Under the pieces are notes generated by a model. The model was not told the DNA's origin. It worked only from the letters and a program-made list of their open reading frames with translations, and ran no database searches. Positions 18,999 to 30,491 of a DNA stretch of 64,000 nt are shown here, piece by piece. Position numbers and translations under genes: made by a program. The stretch lies in assembly GCF_018131225.1 (NCBI RefSeq), contig NZ_JAFCMM010000004.1, positions 62,001-126,000 on the forward strand, given 5' to 3'. This DNA comes from Bradyrhizobium sp. U87765 SZCCT0048. GTDB lineage: Bacteria; Pseudomonadota; Alphaproteobacteria; Rhizobiales; Xanthobacteraceae. Every line of letters starts with the position of its first letter. Positions within the stretch are counted from its first letter, which is position 1.

Positions 18999-19982
18999 TC
19001 ACGCGCGCGGATGCGCGGTCTTGTAGACGTCCATCAGCCGCTCGGCATCGATGCCGGTATAGACCTGGGTGGTCGACAGCGAGGCGTGTCCCAGCAGCTC
19101 CTGGATGGCCCTGAGGTCGCCGCCGCGGCTCAGAAGATGGGTGGCGAAGGAGTGGCGCAGCGCATGGGGCGTGGCGCTGTCCGGCAGGCCGAGCGCGCCG
19201 CGCAGGCTGGCCATGGCGAGCTGGATGATGCGCGGGCTGAGCGGGCCGCCCTTGGCGCCGACGAACAGCGGTCCTGCCGGCGACAGCGTGTAAGGACAGA
19301 CGGCGACATAGTCGGCAATCATGGTCAGCACGTTCTGCAGCACCGGCACCATGCGGGTCTTGTTGCCCTTGCCGGTCACCACCAGTACATCGCCGGCGCC
19401 GGGCGCAGGCACGTCGCGCCGCTTCAGTCCCAGCGCTTCGGAGATGCGCAGGCCCGAGCCGTACAACAGGCCCAGCACCGCGGCGTCGCGTGCCAGGATC
19501 CAGGGTTCGCGGTCTTCGCCTGCGCGCAGGTCGACGTCGACGATGCGGCGCGCGGTCGACATCTGCAGGGGCTTTGGCAGGCTCTTGCTGACCTTCGGCG
19601 CACGGATCGCCGACAGCGCGCCAACCTTGCCCTTGCCTTCACGCTCCAGAAAGCGCGCGAACGAGCGCAGGCCAGCCAGCGCCCGCATCAGCGAGCGCCC
19701 GGCGATATCGTCGGCGCGGCGCGCCGCCATGAAGGCGCGCACATCTGTCGCCTCGAGGCGGGCGAAACGTTTCAGGGTGAGCACGTCGCCCCAGTGACCG
19801 GTGAGGAACACCAGGAACTGGCGGAGATCGCGCGCATAGGCTTCCAGCGTCTTGGGCGACAGCCGTCGCTCGGCGCGCAGATGCGCCATCCAGCGCATCA
19901 TCTCGTCGAGGAGGTCCGGCGCCGCGCAGGTCAGAAGCGGAGCCTCAGTGGAGGCCGTGTCGGAAGCGGTATCGTTGGTCAC
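18999..19982 (-). CDS. xerC: Tyrosine recombinase XerC
   Basis: Site-specific recombinase that resolves chromosome dimers at dif. All catalytic residues are visible, counted from GTG 19982: Arg179 (SGLRISEALGL), Lys205 (TGKGNK), His273 and Arg276 (HALRHSFATH), His299 (LLGHAS) and Tyr308. The N-terminal SAM-like core-binding domain starts near residue 18. I chose GTG 19982 over GTG 20018 because CAGGAG lies 10 nt upstream. 327 residues. Its position divergent from priA is typical for this group. Confidence 0.95.
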   Translation of the reverse strand: MTNDTASDTASTEAPLLTCAAPDLLDEMMRWMAHLRAERRLSPKTLEAYARDLRQFLVFLTGHWGDVLTLKRFARLEATDVRAFMAARRADDIAGRSLMRALAGLRSFARFLEREGKGKVGALSAIRAPKVSKSLPKPLQMSTARRIVDVDLRAGEDREPWILARDAAVLGLLYGSGLRISEALGLKRRDVPAPGAGDVLVVTGKGNKTRMVPVLQNVLTMIADYVAVCPYTLSPAGPLFVGAKGGPLSPRIIQLAMASLRGALGLPDSATPHALRHSFATHLLSRGGDLRAIQELLGHASLSTTQVYTGIDAERLMDVYKTAHPRA

Positions 19983-20297
19983 GCGGCGTGTCTCCTGGCC
20001 CCGCGGCGGGCGTGTCACGTCGGGGACATCATCGGAGCGGTTGGTTCAGCAGAGGTTAACCGGCGGTCCGCCCGAAGGATCTGCGAGGCTGCGGCACCGG
20101 TCTCGCGCCCCCGGGGCTGGCCTCCAGGCTGTCCCGGGATGACGACGCAAAAATGACCTCATTCCCGGACACGCCGCAGGCGTGCCCCCTGAATCCCGGC
20201 CCGAGCCGGTATCGCCTCATCGTGTCGTGGAAACCCCCGAGGCGAGCGACTAAATTGAACCGTTCGTGCCCTCCCAGCCTGCCGATTCGCCCCCCTC

Positions 20298-22487
20298 ATG
20301 GCCTCCCCCGTCAGTTCCACCCGCTTTGTCGACGTCCTGGTGCCGGTGGCGCTGAACCAGACCTATTCCTATCGCATTCCAGTCGGCATGACGCTGGCGG
20401 CCGGCGACGTCGTCGGCGTGCCGCTCGGCGCGCGTGAGGTCCTCGGCGTGGTGTGGGCCGACAACGCCAATCCCGAGCCGCGCCTGCACAACCGCCTCAA
20501 GGACGTCGCGGAGAAGGTCGATGTGCCGCCGCTGCGCGGCGAACTGCGCTCCTTCATCGACTGGGTCTCGACCTACACCCTGTCGGCGCGCGGCATGGTG
20601 ATGCGCATGGCGCTGCGGATGGGCGAGAACCTCGGTCCGGAGCGGGTGCGGCTCGGCGTTCGCCTCGTCGGCACCCCGCCGCAGCGCCTCACCCCGGCGC
20701 GCCGGCGGCTGCTGTCGGTGCTCGACGACGGCCTGCTGCACGCCAAGTCCGAGGCCGCCAAGGAGGCCGGTGTCAGCGTTGGCGTGGTCGATGGCCTTGT
20801 CGACGAGGGCACGCTGGCGGTCGAGGTGATGCCGAAGCCGCCGCCGCCCCCGGCGCCCGATCCGTCGTTCGCCCAGCCGGATTTCTCGCCCGAGCAGCAG
20901 GCCGGCGCGGAGGCGTTGCGGACCATGGTCGCGAACGGCGCGTTCCAGGTAGCGCTGCTCGACGGCGTCACCGGCTCGGGCAAGACCGAGGTGTATTTCG
21001 AGGCGGTGGCGGAGGCGGTGCGGCGCGGCCGCCAGGCGCTGCTGCTGATGCCGGAGATCGCGCTCACCGGCCAGTTCCTCGACCGCTTCGCGGCGCGGTT
21101 CGGCGTGCGGCCGCTGGAATGGCATTCGGAGCTGACGCCGCGCACCCGCGCCCGCAACTGGGCGGCGATCGCGTCGGGCGAGGCCCATGTGGTGATCGGC
21201 GCGCGCTCGGCGCTGTTCCTGCCCTATGCTGATCTCGGCCTCATCATCATCGATGAGGAGCACGAGCAGGCCTACAAGCAGGACGACGGCGCGCACTACC
21301 ATGCCCGCGACATGGCGGTGGTGCGCGGTCATATCGCGAAGATTCCGGTGGTGCTGGCGTCGGCGACGCCGTCGGTCGAGAGCGAGGTCAACGCCCGCAA
21401 GGGCCGCTACCAGCGCGTCGCGCTGCCGTCGCGGTTCGGCGGCCAGCACATGCCGCATATCCAGGCCATCGACCTGCGGCGCGCCGGGCCGCCGCGCGGC
21501 CGCTTCATCTCGCCGCCGCTGGCGGAGGCCGTGCGCCACGCCATCGAGCGGCGCGAGCAGGCGCTGTTGTTCCTCAATCGCCGTGGCTATGCGCCGCTGA
21601 CGCTGTGCCGCGCCTGCGGCCACCGCTTCTCCTGCAACATCTGCGACGCCTGGCTGGTCGATCACCGCTTCCGCCAGCGTCTCGTCTGCCATCACTGCGG
21701 CTTCTCGGTGCCGCGTCCCCATGTCTGCCCGAGCTGCAATGCCGAGGAATCGCTCGCCGCCATCGGCCCCGGTGTCGAGCGGTTGCAGGAGGAGGCGGCG
21801 CAGCTGTTTCCTGAGGCGCGCAGCATGGTGCTGTCGAGCGACCTCATCACCTCGATCGAAACCATGCGCGCCGAGCTCACCGAGATCGCCGAGGGCCGTG
21901 TCGATCTCATCATCGGCACCCAGCTCGTCGCCAAGGGGCATCATTTCCCGCGGCTCAACCTCGTCGGCGTCATCGATGCCGATCTCGGTCTCGGCAATGG
22001 CGATCCGCGCGCCGCCGAGCGCACCTTCCAGTTGCTCAACCAGGTCATCGGCCGCGCCGGCCGCGAGCAGGGCCGCGGCATCGGCTACCTGCAGACTCAC
22101 CAGCCGGAGCACCCGGTGATCAAGGCGCTGATCGCCAGCGACCGCGAGGCGTTCTACGACAATGAGATCGAATCGCGCGAGCGCACCGGCTATCCGCCGT
22201 TCGGCCGTCTCGCCAGCCTCATCATCTCCGCCGGCGACCGGCCGACTGCGGAGGGCTTCGCGCGGCGGCTCGCGGCGATGGCGCCGGTCGACGACCAGGT
22301 CCAGGTGCTTGGACCCGCCGAGGCGCCGCTCGCGGTCATCAAGGGCCGTTACCGCTTTCGCCTGCTGGTGAAGTCGGCGCGTGGCTACGACCTCTCCAGT
22401 TATCTCCGCGGCTGGCTGGCCGCGGCGCCGAAGACGACAGGCAACCTCAAGCTCGAGGTCGATGTCGACCCGCAGAGCTTTCTGTGA
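20298..22487 (+). CDS. priA: Primosomal protein N' (PriA helicase)
   Basis: Replication-restart helicase of 729 residues. The N-terminal 3'-binding domain precedes the helicase core with Walker A GVTGSGKT (223-230) and DEEH (319-322). Eight zinc-binding cysteines occur in four pairs at 437/440, 446/449, 464/467 and 477/480, then the C-terminal helicase lobe and domain follow. All catalytic and metal residues are present. It is transcribed away from xerC across about 315 bp. Confidence 0.97.
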   Translation: MASPVSSTRFVDVLVPVALNQTYSYRIPVGMTLAAGDVVGVPLGAREVLGVVWADNANPEPRLHNRLKDVAEKVDVPPLRGELRSFIDWVSTYTLSARGMVMRMALRMGENLGPERVRLGVRLVGTPPQRLTPARRRLLSVLDDGLLHAKSEAAKEAGVSVGVVDGLVDEGTLAVEVMPKPPPPPAPDPSFAQPDFSPEQQAGAEALRTMVANGAFQVALLDGVTGSGKTEVYFEAVAEAVRRGRQALLLMPEIALTGQFLDRFAARFGVRPLEWHSELTPRTRARNWAAIASGEAHVVIGARSALFLPYADLGLIIIDEEHEQAYKQDDGAHYHARDMAVVRGHIAKIPVVLASATPSVESEVNARKGRYQRVALPSRFGGQHMPHIQAIDLRRAGPPRGRFISPPLAEAVRHAIERREQALLFLNRRGYAPLTLCRACGHRFSCNICDAWLVDHRFRQRLVCHHCGFSVPRPHVCPSCNAEESLAAIGPGVERLQEEAAQLFPEARSMVLSSDLITSIETMRAELTEIAEGRVDLIIGTQLVAKGHHFPRLNLVGVIDADLGLGNGDPRAAERTFQLLNQVIGRAGREQGRGIGYLQTHQPEHPVIKALIASDREAFYDNEIESRERTGYPPFGRLASLIISAGDRPTAEGFARRLAAMAPVDDQVQVLGPAEAPLAVIKGRYRFRLLVKSARGYDLSSYLRGWLAAAPKTTGNLKLEVDVDPQSFL

Positions 22488-22555
22488 TCTGATCAACCCG
22501 TGGTTGAGCGAAGCCGACCGATCGAGTCTGTGCGCGAACCCATGGGGAGCGTTTC

Positions 22556-23035
22556 TTGAAAATCAAAACCAAATCCATCCTGATCTGGACCGGCGCGACG
22601 TTTCTGGGCGCGCTGGCGCCGATCTTCGTCTTGTCCGCGACGCTAGACTTCATGGTCGCGCTACCCGAGATGTCGGTATCGTCCTTCTTGATAAGGTTCG
22701 TCTTCTATTCGGGAGTGGTGCTTCCCTTCACCCTGTTGGCTGCCATCGTTCTTGGGGTGCCAGCTGCGCGCTTCTGCCTCGCGAAGCGGTGGACACACTG
22801 GATTGCCGCGGTCATCGGCGGCGCTCTCATCGGCGCGGTCGCGGCGTTTCCAACGGTGTGGTTCTATGCGGGCATGTTCGGACTTGAAGCGTGGCACAGC
22901 TACGCGATGTTCAGTGCGGCTATCGTCGGCTTCGGTGTGCTTGGCGCACTGGTGTTCTGGGGTACACTCAAGCTGTTGGGTGAGTTCGAGCCGGACCGCT
23001 CCAACATCGTGTTCGCACCGGGACAGAACCCGTGA
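22556..23035 (+). CDS. Small four-helix membrane protein, paralogue A
   Basis: 159 residues with about four hydrophobic helices. It starts at TTG 22556, with GGGGAGC about 8 nt upstream. The sequence is clearly related to the next gene: both have MKI-x-ILIW at the start, a shared RWTHW motif in the middle, and a shared FW(G/S)TLKL(L/F)GE(F/L)EP end. No known domain is recognised. The stop overlaps the next start by 4 nt. Confidence 0.8.
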   Translation: MKIKTKSILIWTGATFLGALAPIFVLSATLDFMVALPEMSVSSFLIRFVFYSGVVLPFTLLAAIVLGVPAARFCLAKRWTHWIAAVIGGALIGAVAAFPTVWFYAGMFGLEAWHSYAMFSAAIVGFGVLGALVFWGTLKLLGEFEPDRSNIVFAPGQNP

Positions 23036-23472
23036 AGATTGGCTTCGACACCATTCTGATCTGGGCGATTGCGTTGTTCCTCGCGGCGCTGACGTCAGTC
23101 CTGATCCTCACGCTCACTGCGCTGAGGCTGTCACCCTACGATCTGCTGACCGTCGTGAGCTTTTGTATAGCCGTCGCATTTCCTGCTGCCCTGACCTTTG
23201 CCGTGATCGCTGGGGTGCCAGTCGCGTTGCTCTGCCTGGCAATGCGCTGGACGCACTGGCGAGTGGCGATTCTTGGTGGCTTTCCGATGGGGGTGATCGC
23301 GACGTTCGCAGTGTCAGGGTTCTTCGGCCCGGCGACGGGCGATCCCATCAATGAGTACGTCTTTGGCGGCCTGCTTGGCGTGTCGGGCGCGCTGGTGTTC
23401 TGGAGCACGCTCAAGCTGTTTGGGGAGCTCGAGCCGCGTCGCAGAGACGCTGCCGGTCAAGCGCCGGCCTGA
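23032..23472 (+). CDS. Small four-helix membrane protein, paralogue B
   Basis: 146 residues, starting at GTG 23032 in a GTGA overlap with paralogue A. Four hydrophobic segments, the shared RWTHW motif and the shared FWSTLKLFGELEP C-terminal motif show that it arose by tandem duplication with substantial divergence. Close coupling suggests a hetero-oligomer. Function unknown. Confidence 0.8.
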   Translation: MKIGFDTILIWAIALFLAALTSVLILTLTALRLSPYDLLTVVSFCIAVAFPAALTFAVIAGVPVALLCLAMRWTHWRVAILGGFPMGVIATFAVSGFFGPATGDPINEYVFGGLLGVSGALVFWSTLKLFGELEPRRRDAAGQAPA

Positions 23473-23545
23473 TCGATCCACGGCAGAGTGGAGCTGTGGT
23501 CCAGTGGGCCTCATGGGTGAGGATGCCAGGATCAGCATATGAAAA

Positions 23546-23575
23546 CGCCTGCCATCGCTCCCACGATGGCAGGCG
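23546..23575 (-). terminator. Terminator of the rlpA-like gene
   Basis: A perfect 12-bp stem (23546-23557 with 23564-23575) with a 6-nt loop. Read on the minus strand it is followed by TTTTC, so it terminates the RlpA-like gene. On the plus strand there is no T run, although the structure may still protect the 3' end of the converging membrane-protein mRNA. Confidence 0.8.
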
Positions 23576-23645
23576 CTCGGGACTTCGCGGAAGACCCGTA
23601 CCCCTGAACGCTACGCTACAGAACTGGAATGATGCGCTGGTGCGC

Positions 23646-24080
23646 TTACTGGACTTCGGCGACGACGCGGCCGACGCCGCGGCCCGTCAGGCCAACCGCG
23701 CGTGCCGCGCCGGTCGACAGGTCCAGGACCCGGCCGCGAATGAACGGACCACGGTCATTGATGGTGACGACGACGCTGCGGCCGGCATGGGTCACCTTGA
23801 GACGGGTGCCGAACGGCAGGGTGCGGTGGGCGGCGGTCAGGGCGTTCTGGTTGAAGCGCTGGCCCGACGCCGTGCGGCTGCCGGCTTCGTTGCCGTAGTA
23901 GGAGGCCATGCCCGAGAACGAGTGGCCCGAGCCGATCGAAGCCTGGGAATCCCGCCAGTCGCTGCGGCGCGATTTGGCATCGGCGGCGGACACGCCTCCG
24001 GCAAGCACGGACGCCGCCATCGCGGCGGTGACCACAGAGCGAAGCCGCCACGGCGGGAAGTTAAGATTTCGAATCATCAA
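23646..24080 (-). CDS. Short RlpA-family protein (DPBB domain)
   Basis: 144 residues with a signal peptide (cleavage likely after SAADA near residue 35) followed by a single RlpA-like double-psi beta-barrel at about 55-140. Typical motifs are ASYYGNE, RTASGQRFN, ALTAAHRTLPFGTRLKV and INDRGPF. It lacks the C-terminal SPOR domain and the lipobox of long RlpA lytic transglycosylases. It may therefore act on cell-wall glycan without septal targeting. Enzymatic activity is inferred from the family. Confidence 0.88.
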   Translation of the reverse strand: MMIRNLNFPPWRLRSVVTAAMAASVLAGGVSAADAKSRRSDWRDSQASIGSGHSFSGMASYYGNEAGSRTASGQRFNQNALTAAHRTLPFGTRLKVTHAGRSVVVTINDRGPFIRGRVLDLSTGAARAVGLTGRGVGRVVAEVQ

Positions 24081-24921
24081 GTTACCCCTTGGATCGTATT
24101 GCAGCGTATTACGTCAGGATGGCTGGCTATAACCCGCGACCCCATAGGCATAAGAACGGTTCACCCGACAATGGGGCGTAAACGCGGCGCTGGAAATTGT
24201 TCCCTAAACGATGAGGTTTTTTGTTCAAATCTGGAACTAATCTTTTTAACTTGGGCTAATCTTGAAATTAAGAAATCGTTAACCATCAATTTTAGACGAA
24301 TACTGAAGAAGAAAGACTTCATTAAAGTTTCACAAGAACAGTGAGGCGTCGTTGCATCACGGTGCGTTATGCGCCTACCGCAATGCATCATGATCTGGGC
24401 GCGGGGCTGTGTGGGTTCGAATGCGGCTCTTGCCGTGCGCCGGGGATCGGCGCGGGCACTTTCGTGCTCGCGGGAACGCGTGGCCCGGGCTTGACCCGGA
24501 AGGCGGCGGTCCCGTCAGAGGGGGGCGGCGCGATCGGAGGGGGCCGGTCGTGGTCAGGTCCCGAGGTCATGGCGCTGGCGACCGCGCCACCTGGGGTGGT
24601 CGGGCTCGAGCATGGCCTGGGCCGATTCAGCCGAAAGATGGATGTCGCGGTGCAGTGCATTGCGGCCCGCGAAATTCACGCGCCGCGCGAAGGGCTTCAC
24701 CCGGCCAGCGATCCTGCGACAAACCATCACGAGGCGCGCCGCGTCATGTTGCACCTGCGCGCCGCGTATGTTAGCAAACCGCGATTTTTAGCGGCGGCGG
24801 CGCTTGCCTGTCGCCCGGAAATAGAAGTCCCGCTTGAATTCCAAGGGCTTTGATCGCCGGTCACCCCCGTGAGACGACGATCCCTGTGCTTGGCCTTTCG
24901 ACAGCCAGATAGAGCTTATTC
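24081..24921. other. 841-bp gene-poor region between rlpA-like gene and atpH
   Basis: No convincing gene. An open frame at 24341-24853 gives a low-complexity, Cys/Arg-scattered product with no domain. The part from about 24190 to 24345 is strikingly AT-rich for this genome and contains the direct repeat CTAATCTT at 24237-24244 and 24256-24263, plus GTTAACCAT at 24278-24286. It is the probable promoter region of the rlpA-like gene. The stretch nearest atpH should hold the atp operon promoter, which I cannot locate precisely. Confidence 0.5.
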
Positions 24922-25481
24922 GTGGCAACAGAAGATCCGTCGGTTTCTGGAGTGTCCGGTCGCTATGCGACGGCGCTGTTCGACCTCGCGCGCGATGAAA
25001 AGTCCGTCGACGCCATCAAGGCCGATCTGGACAAGTTCAACGCGCTGATCACCGAAAGCGCCGACCTGGCGCGGCTGATCCGCAGTCCGGTCTTTACCGC
25101 GGACGAGCAGGCCAAGGCGCTCTCGGCGGTTCTCGCCAAGGCGGGCATCGGTGGTCTCTCCGCCAAGTTCCTCGGTGTGCTCACCGCCAACCGCCGGCTG
25201 TTCGCCGTGGGTGACGTGATCCGCGCCTTCAACAAGCTGGTCGCCCGCTACAAGGGCGAGGTCTCGGCCGACGTCACCGTCGCTGAACCGCTCAGCGACA
25301 AGAACCTCGACGCCCTCAAGACGGCCCTCAAGTCGGTGACCGGCAAGGACGTCGCTCTCAACGTGAAAGTGGATCCCTCGATCATCGGCGGGCTTGTCGT
25401 CAAGCTCGGCAGCCGCATGGTCGACAGTTCGCTTCGCACCAAACTCAATTCGATCAAGCACGCGATGAAAGAGGCAGGCTG

Positions 25482-25482
<1 letters not shown>
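24922..25482 (+). CDS. atpH: ATP synthase F1 delta subunit
   Basis: 186 residues linking F1 to the peripheral stalk. It begins at GTG 24922 and has the family N-terminus VSGRYATALFDLA and C-terminal segment DPSIIGGLVVKLGSRMVDSS. First gene of the F1 operon. The a, b and c subunits of F0 are absent here, which is normal for Rhizobiales, where F0 genes lie in a separate operon. Its stop overlaps the atpA start by one base. Confidence 0.96.
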
Positions 25483-27011
<1,529 letters not shown>

Positions 27012-27043
27012 GGCAGGCAAGGCGCCGAGAGGACTAAGCCGCA

Positions 27044-27919
27044 ATGGCCAGCTTGAAAGACATGCGCGTCCGCATCGCCTCGACCAAGGCGACGCAGAAG
27101 ATCACCAAGGCGATGCAGATGGTCGCGGCGTCCAAGCTGCGCCGCGCGCAGACCGCCGCCGAAGCCGCCCGGCCCTACGCCGAGCGGATGGACGCAGTGA
27201 TCACCAACATCGCGGGCGCCGCCTCGGGAGCTGGCAACGGCCCGGCGCTCCTTGCCGGCACCGGCAAGGACAACGTGCACCTGCTCCTGGTGTGCACCGG
27301 TGAACGCGGCCTGTCGGGCGCGTTCAACTCCTCGATCGTGCGCCTGGCTCGCGAGCGTGCCAATGCGCTGATCGCCCAGGGCAAGACGGTGAAGTTCTTC
27401 TGCGTCGGCCGCAAGGGTTACGAGCAGCTGCGCCGCACCTTCGACAAGCAGATCGTCGAGAACATCGAGCTGCGCTCGGTGCGCCAGCTCGGCTTCAAGA
27501 ACGCCGAGGACATCGCCAAGCGGGTGATCGCCCGTTTCGATGCCGGCGAGTTCGACGTCTGCACGCTGTTCTACGCCCGCTTCAAGTCGGTGATCGCGCA
27601 GATCCCGACCGACCAGCAGATCATTCCGCTGGTCATCGAGAAGGCCAAGGATGGTGCTGCGACGGCGGTCTACGACTACGAGCCGGCCGAGGACGAGATC
27701 CTCACCAGCCTGCTGCCGCGAAATCTTGCGGTACAGATCTTCCGCGCGCTGCTCGAGAACAACGCTTCGTTCTACGGCGCGCAGATGAGCGCAATGGACA
27801 ACGCGACCCGCAACGCCGGCGAGATGATCCGCAAGCAGACGCTGGTCTACAACCGGACCCGTCAGGCCATGATCACCAAGGAGCTGATCGAGATCATCTC
27901 CGGCGCCGAGGCGGTCTAA
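27044..27919 (+). CDS. atpG: ATP synthase F1 gamma subunit
   Basis: 291 residues; the central rotor shaft. The two terminal coiled-coil helices are evident: an N-terminal one beginning MASLKDMRVRIASTKATQKI, and a C-terminal one with MDNATRNAGEMI and RTRQAMITKELIEIISGAEA. A family-typical GLSGAFNSSI segment lies between. It sits 32 bp after atpA with a GAGAGGA region before the ATG. Confidence 0.97.
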   Translation: MASLKDMRVRIASTKATQKITKAMQMVAASKLRRAQTAAEAARPYAERMDAVITNIAGAASGAGNGPALLAGTGKDNVHLLLVCTGERGLSGAFNSSIVRLARERANALIAQGKTVKFFCVGRKGYEQLRRTFDKQIVENIELRSVRQLGFKNAEDIAKRVIARFDAGEFDVCTLFYARFKSVIAQIPTDQQIIPLVIEKAKDGAATAVYDYEPAEDEILTSLLPRNLAVQIFRALLENNASFYGAQMSAMDNATRNAGEMIRKQTLVYNRTRQAMITKELIEIISGAEAV

Positions 27920-27989
27920 CGTAATCGTACAGGACATTAGCCGTCACGCTGACGGTCGTTGAATTCAAGATTTCGAGGAGAAAGTTCCC

Positions 27990-29417
<1,428 letters not shown>

Positions 29418-29423
29418 TCAGCC

Positions 29424-29834
29424 ATGGCCACGTTCCACTTCGATCTCGTTTCTCCGGAAAAGATCGCCTTCTCGGGTGAAGTCGACCAGGTCGACGTCCC
29501 CGGGCTCGAGGGCGACTTCGGGGTGCTGGCCGGACACTCGCCCCTAGTGGCGAGCGTGCGCCCGGGCATCCTCACTGTCACCGTGAACGGCAAGCATCAG
29601 AAGATCATCGTGCTCGGCGGCCTCGCCGAAGTGAACGCGAAGGGTCTGACCGTGCTCGCCGACACCGCGACCTCCATCGAGGAGCTCGACCGCGCTGCAT
29701 TCGCGCAGCAGATCGCCGAGATGGAAGAAGGCCTCAAGGACGAGGAGCCGGGCGACGCGCTCGACCGCGCCATCTCCCGTCTCGACCACTACAAGACGAT
29801 CCAGCAGCAGGTCACGTCGACTGCGATGCACTGA
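29424..29834 (+). CDS. atpC: ATP synthase F1 epsilon subunit
   Basis: 136 residues. The N-terminal beta-sandwich (FHFDLVSPEKIAFSGEVDQV, LEGDFGVLAGHSP) is complete. The C-terminal helical hairpin has the shape that can inhibit ATP hydrolysis. Last gene of the operon, followed by a terminator 28 bp downstream. Confidence 0.96.
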   Translation: MATFHFDLVSPEKIAFSGEVDQVDVPGLEGDFGVLAGHSPLVASVRPGILTVTVNGKHQKIIVLGGLAEVNAKGLTVLADTATSIEELDRAAFAQQIAEMEEGLKDEEPGDALDRAISRLDHYKTIQQQVTSTAMH

Positions 29835-29861
29835 ACGGCGGATCGCCAGCGTGTTGCAAAC

Positions 29862-29891
29862 AACCCGGTCTCGCCAGAGGCCGGGTTTTTT
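29862..29891 (+). terminator. Terminator after atpC
   Basis: Stem AACCCGG (29862-29868) with CCGGGTT (29881-29887), an additional TCT/AGA pair in the loop, and a run of six T (29886-29891). Read on the minus strand the same hairpin is followed by GTTTG, so it may also serve the converging NUDIX gene. Confidence 0.88.
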
Positions 29892-29897
29892 GTTGCG

Positions 29898-30422
29898 TCA
29901 GGCCGGCGCCGCAAATGTCGCGAATTCGGCCGCCACCGCGCTGTAGATGGCGCGGCGGAACGGCACCACCAGCGCGGCGATGCGATCGAGGCGCTCCCAG
30001 CGCCAGGTGTCGAATTCCGGCGGCTGACCGTTGCGCGGCGACAGCGGATCGATGGCGGCTTCATCGCCGGTGAAGCGCAGCGCGAACCATTTCTGGCGTT
30101 GGCCGCGGAAGATGGAAAGGCGATGCGGCGGGCCGTCATAGGCCGGGAAGTCGTAGGTCATCCAGTCGGTCTCGCCGAGAATGGCGGCGTCGACAACGCC
30201 AGTCTCCTCCCACAGCTCGCGCCGGACCGCCTCGCGTGGATCCTCATTGGGATCGATACCGCCCTGGGGCATCTGCCATTCGAGGCCGGGGTAGATCACC
30301 TCCGGCCCATCGTCGCGAAAGCGCCGCGCGATCAGCACCTCGCCGCGACTGTTGAACAGGGCCGCGCCGACGTTGAGTCGATAGGGTTTTGCATCCGTCA
30401 TGCTGGTGCCGTGATCTGCCAT
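29898..30422 (-). CDS. RppH-type NUDIX hydrolase, copy 1
   Basis: 174 residues from ATG 30422; ATG 30401, seven codons later, is equally possible. The complete NUDIX box runs from GGIDPNEDPREAVRRELWEE through TG, with the RppH-typical WQMPQGG before it and QKWFALRFTG after it. It would remove pyrophosphate from triphosphorylated RNA 5' ends. It is a divergent paralogue of the gene at 37931-38437. The two are usually neighbours in this group but here are separated by about 7.5 kb of accessory genes. Confidence 0.88.
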   Translation of the reverse strand: MADHGTSMTDAKPYRLNVGAALFNSRGEVLIARRFRDDGPEVIYPGLEWQMPQGGIDPNEDPREAVRRELWEETGVVDAAILGETDWMTYDFPAYDGPPHRLSIFRGQRQKWFALRFTGDEAAIDPLSPRNGQPPEFDTWRWERLDRIAALVVPFRRAIYSAVAAEFATFAAPA

Positions 30423-30491
30423 GATGGGGTTCCCGCGCGCGGCGGCCATGACCTGTTGGTGCATGACGTCCAGCGCGCGATCGCCTAAATT

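Noticed and set aside
20130..20225. GC-rich palindromic stretch (CCCGGGATGACG and ACGCCGCAGGCGT) near priA, considered as a fourth repeat copy
   Set aside because: It lacks the CTGAGGT/CCTCAGG ends that define the repeat and has no second copy in the window.
24405..24440. GGGTTCGAATGC, which looks like a tRNA T-loop
   Set aside because: The flanking 5-base arms do not pair and no acceptor or anticodon stem can be drawn around it.
24341..24853. A 170-codon open frame before atpH
   Set aside because: No ribosome-binding site, no domain and an irregular composition; the mirror strand is also open. Best explained as chance.
29898..30491. Considered a BioR-type operator between NUDIX copy 1 and bioM
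   Set aside because: No AT-rich palindrome of the TTATnnATAA kind is present in the 70-bp gap.
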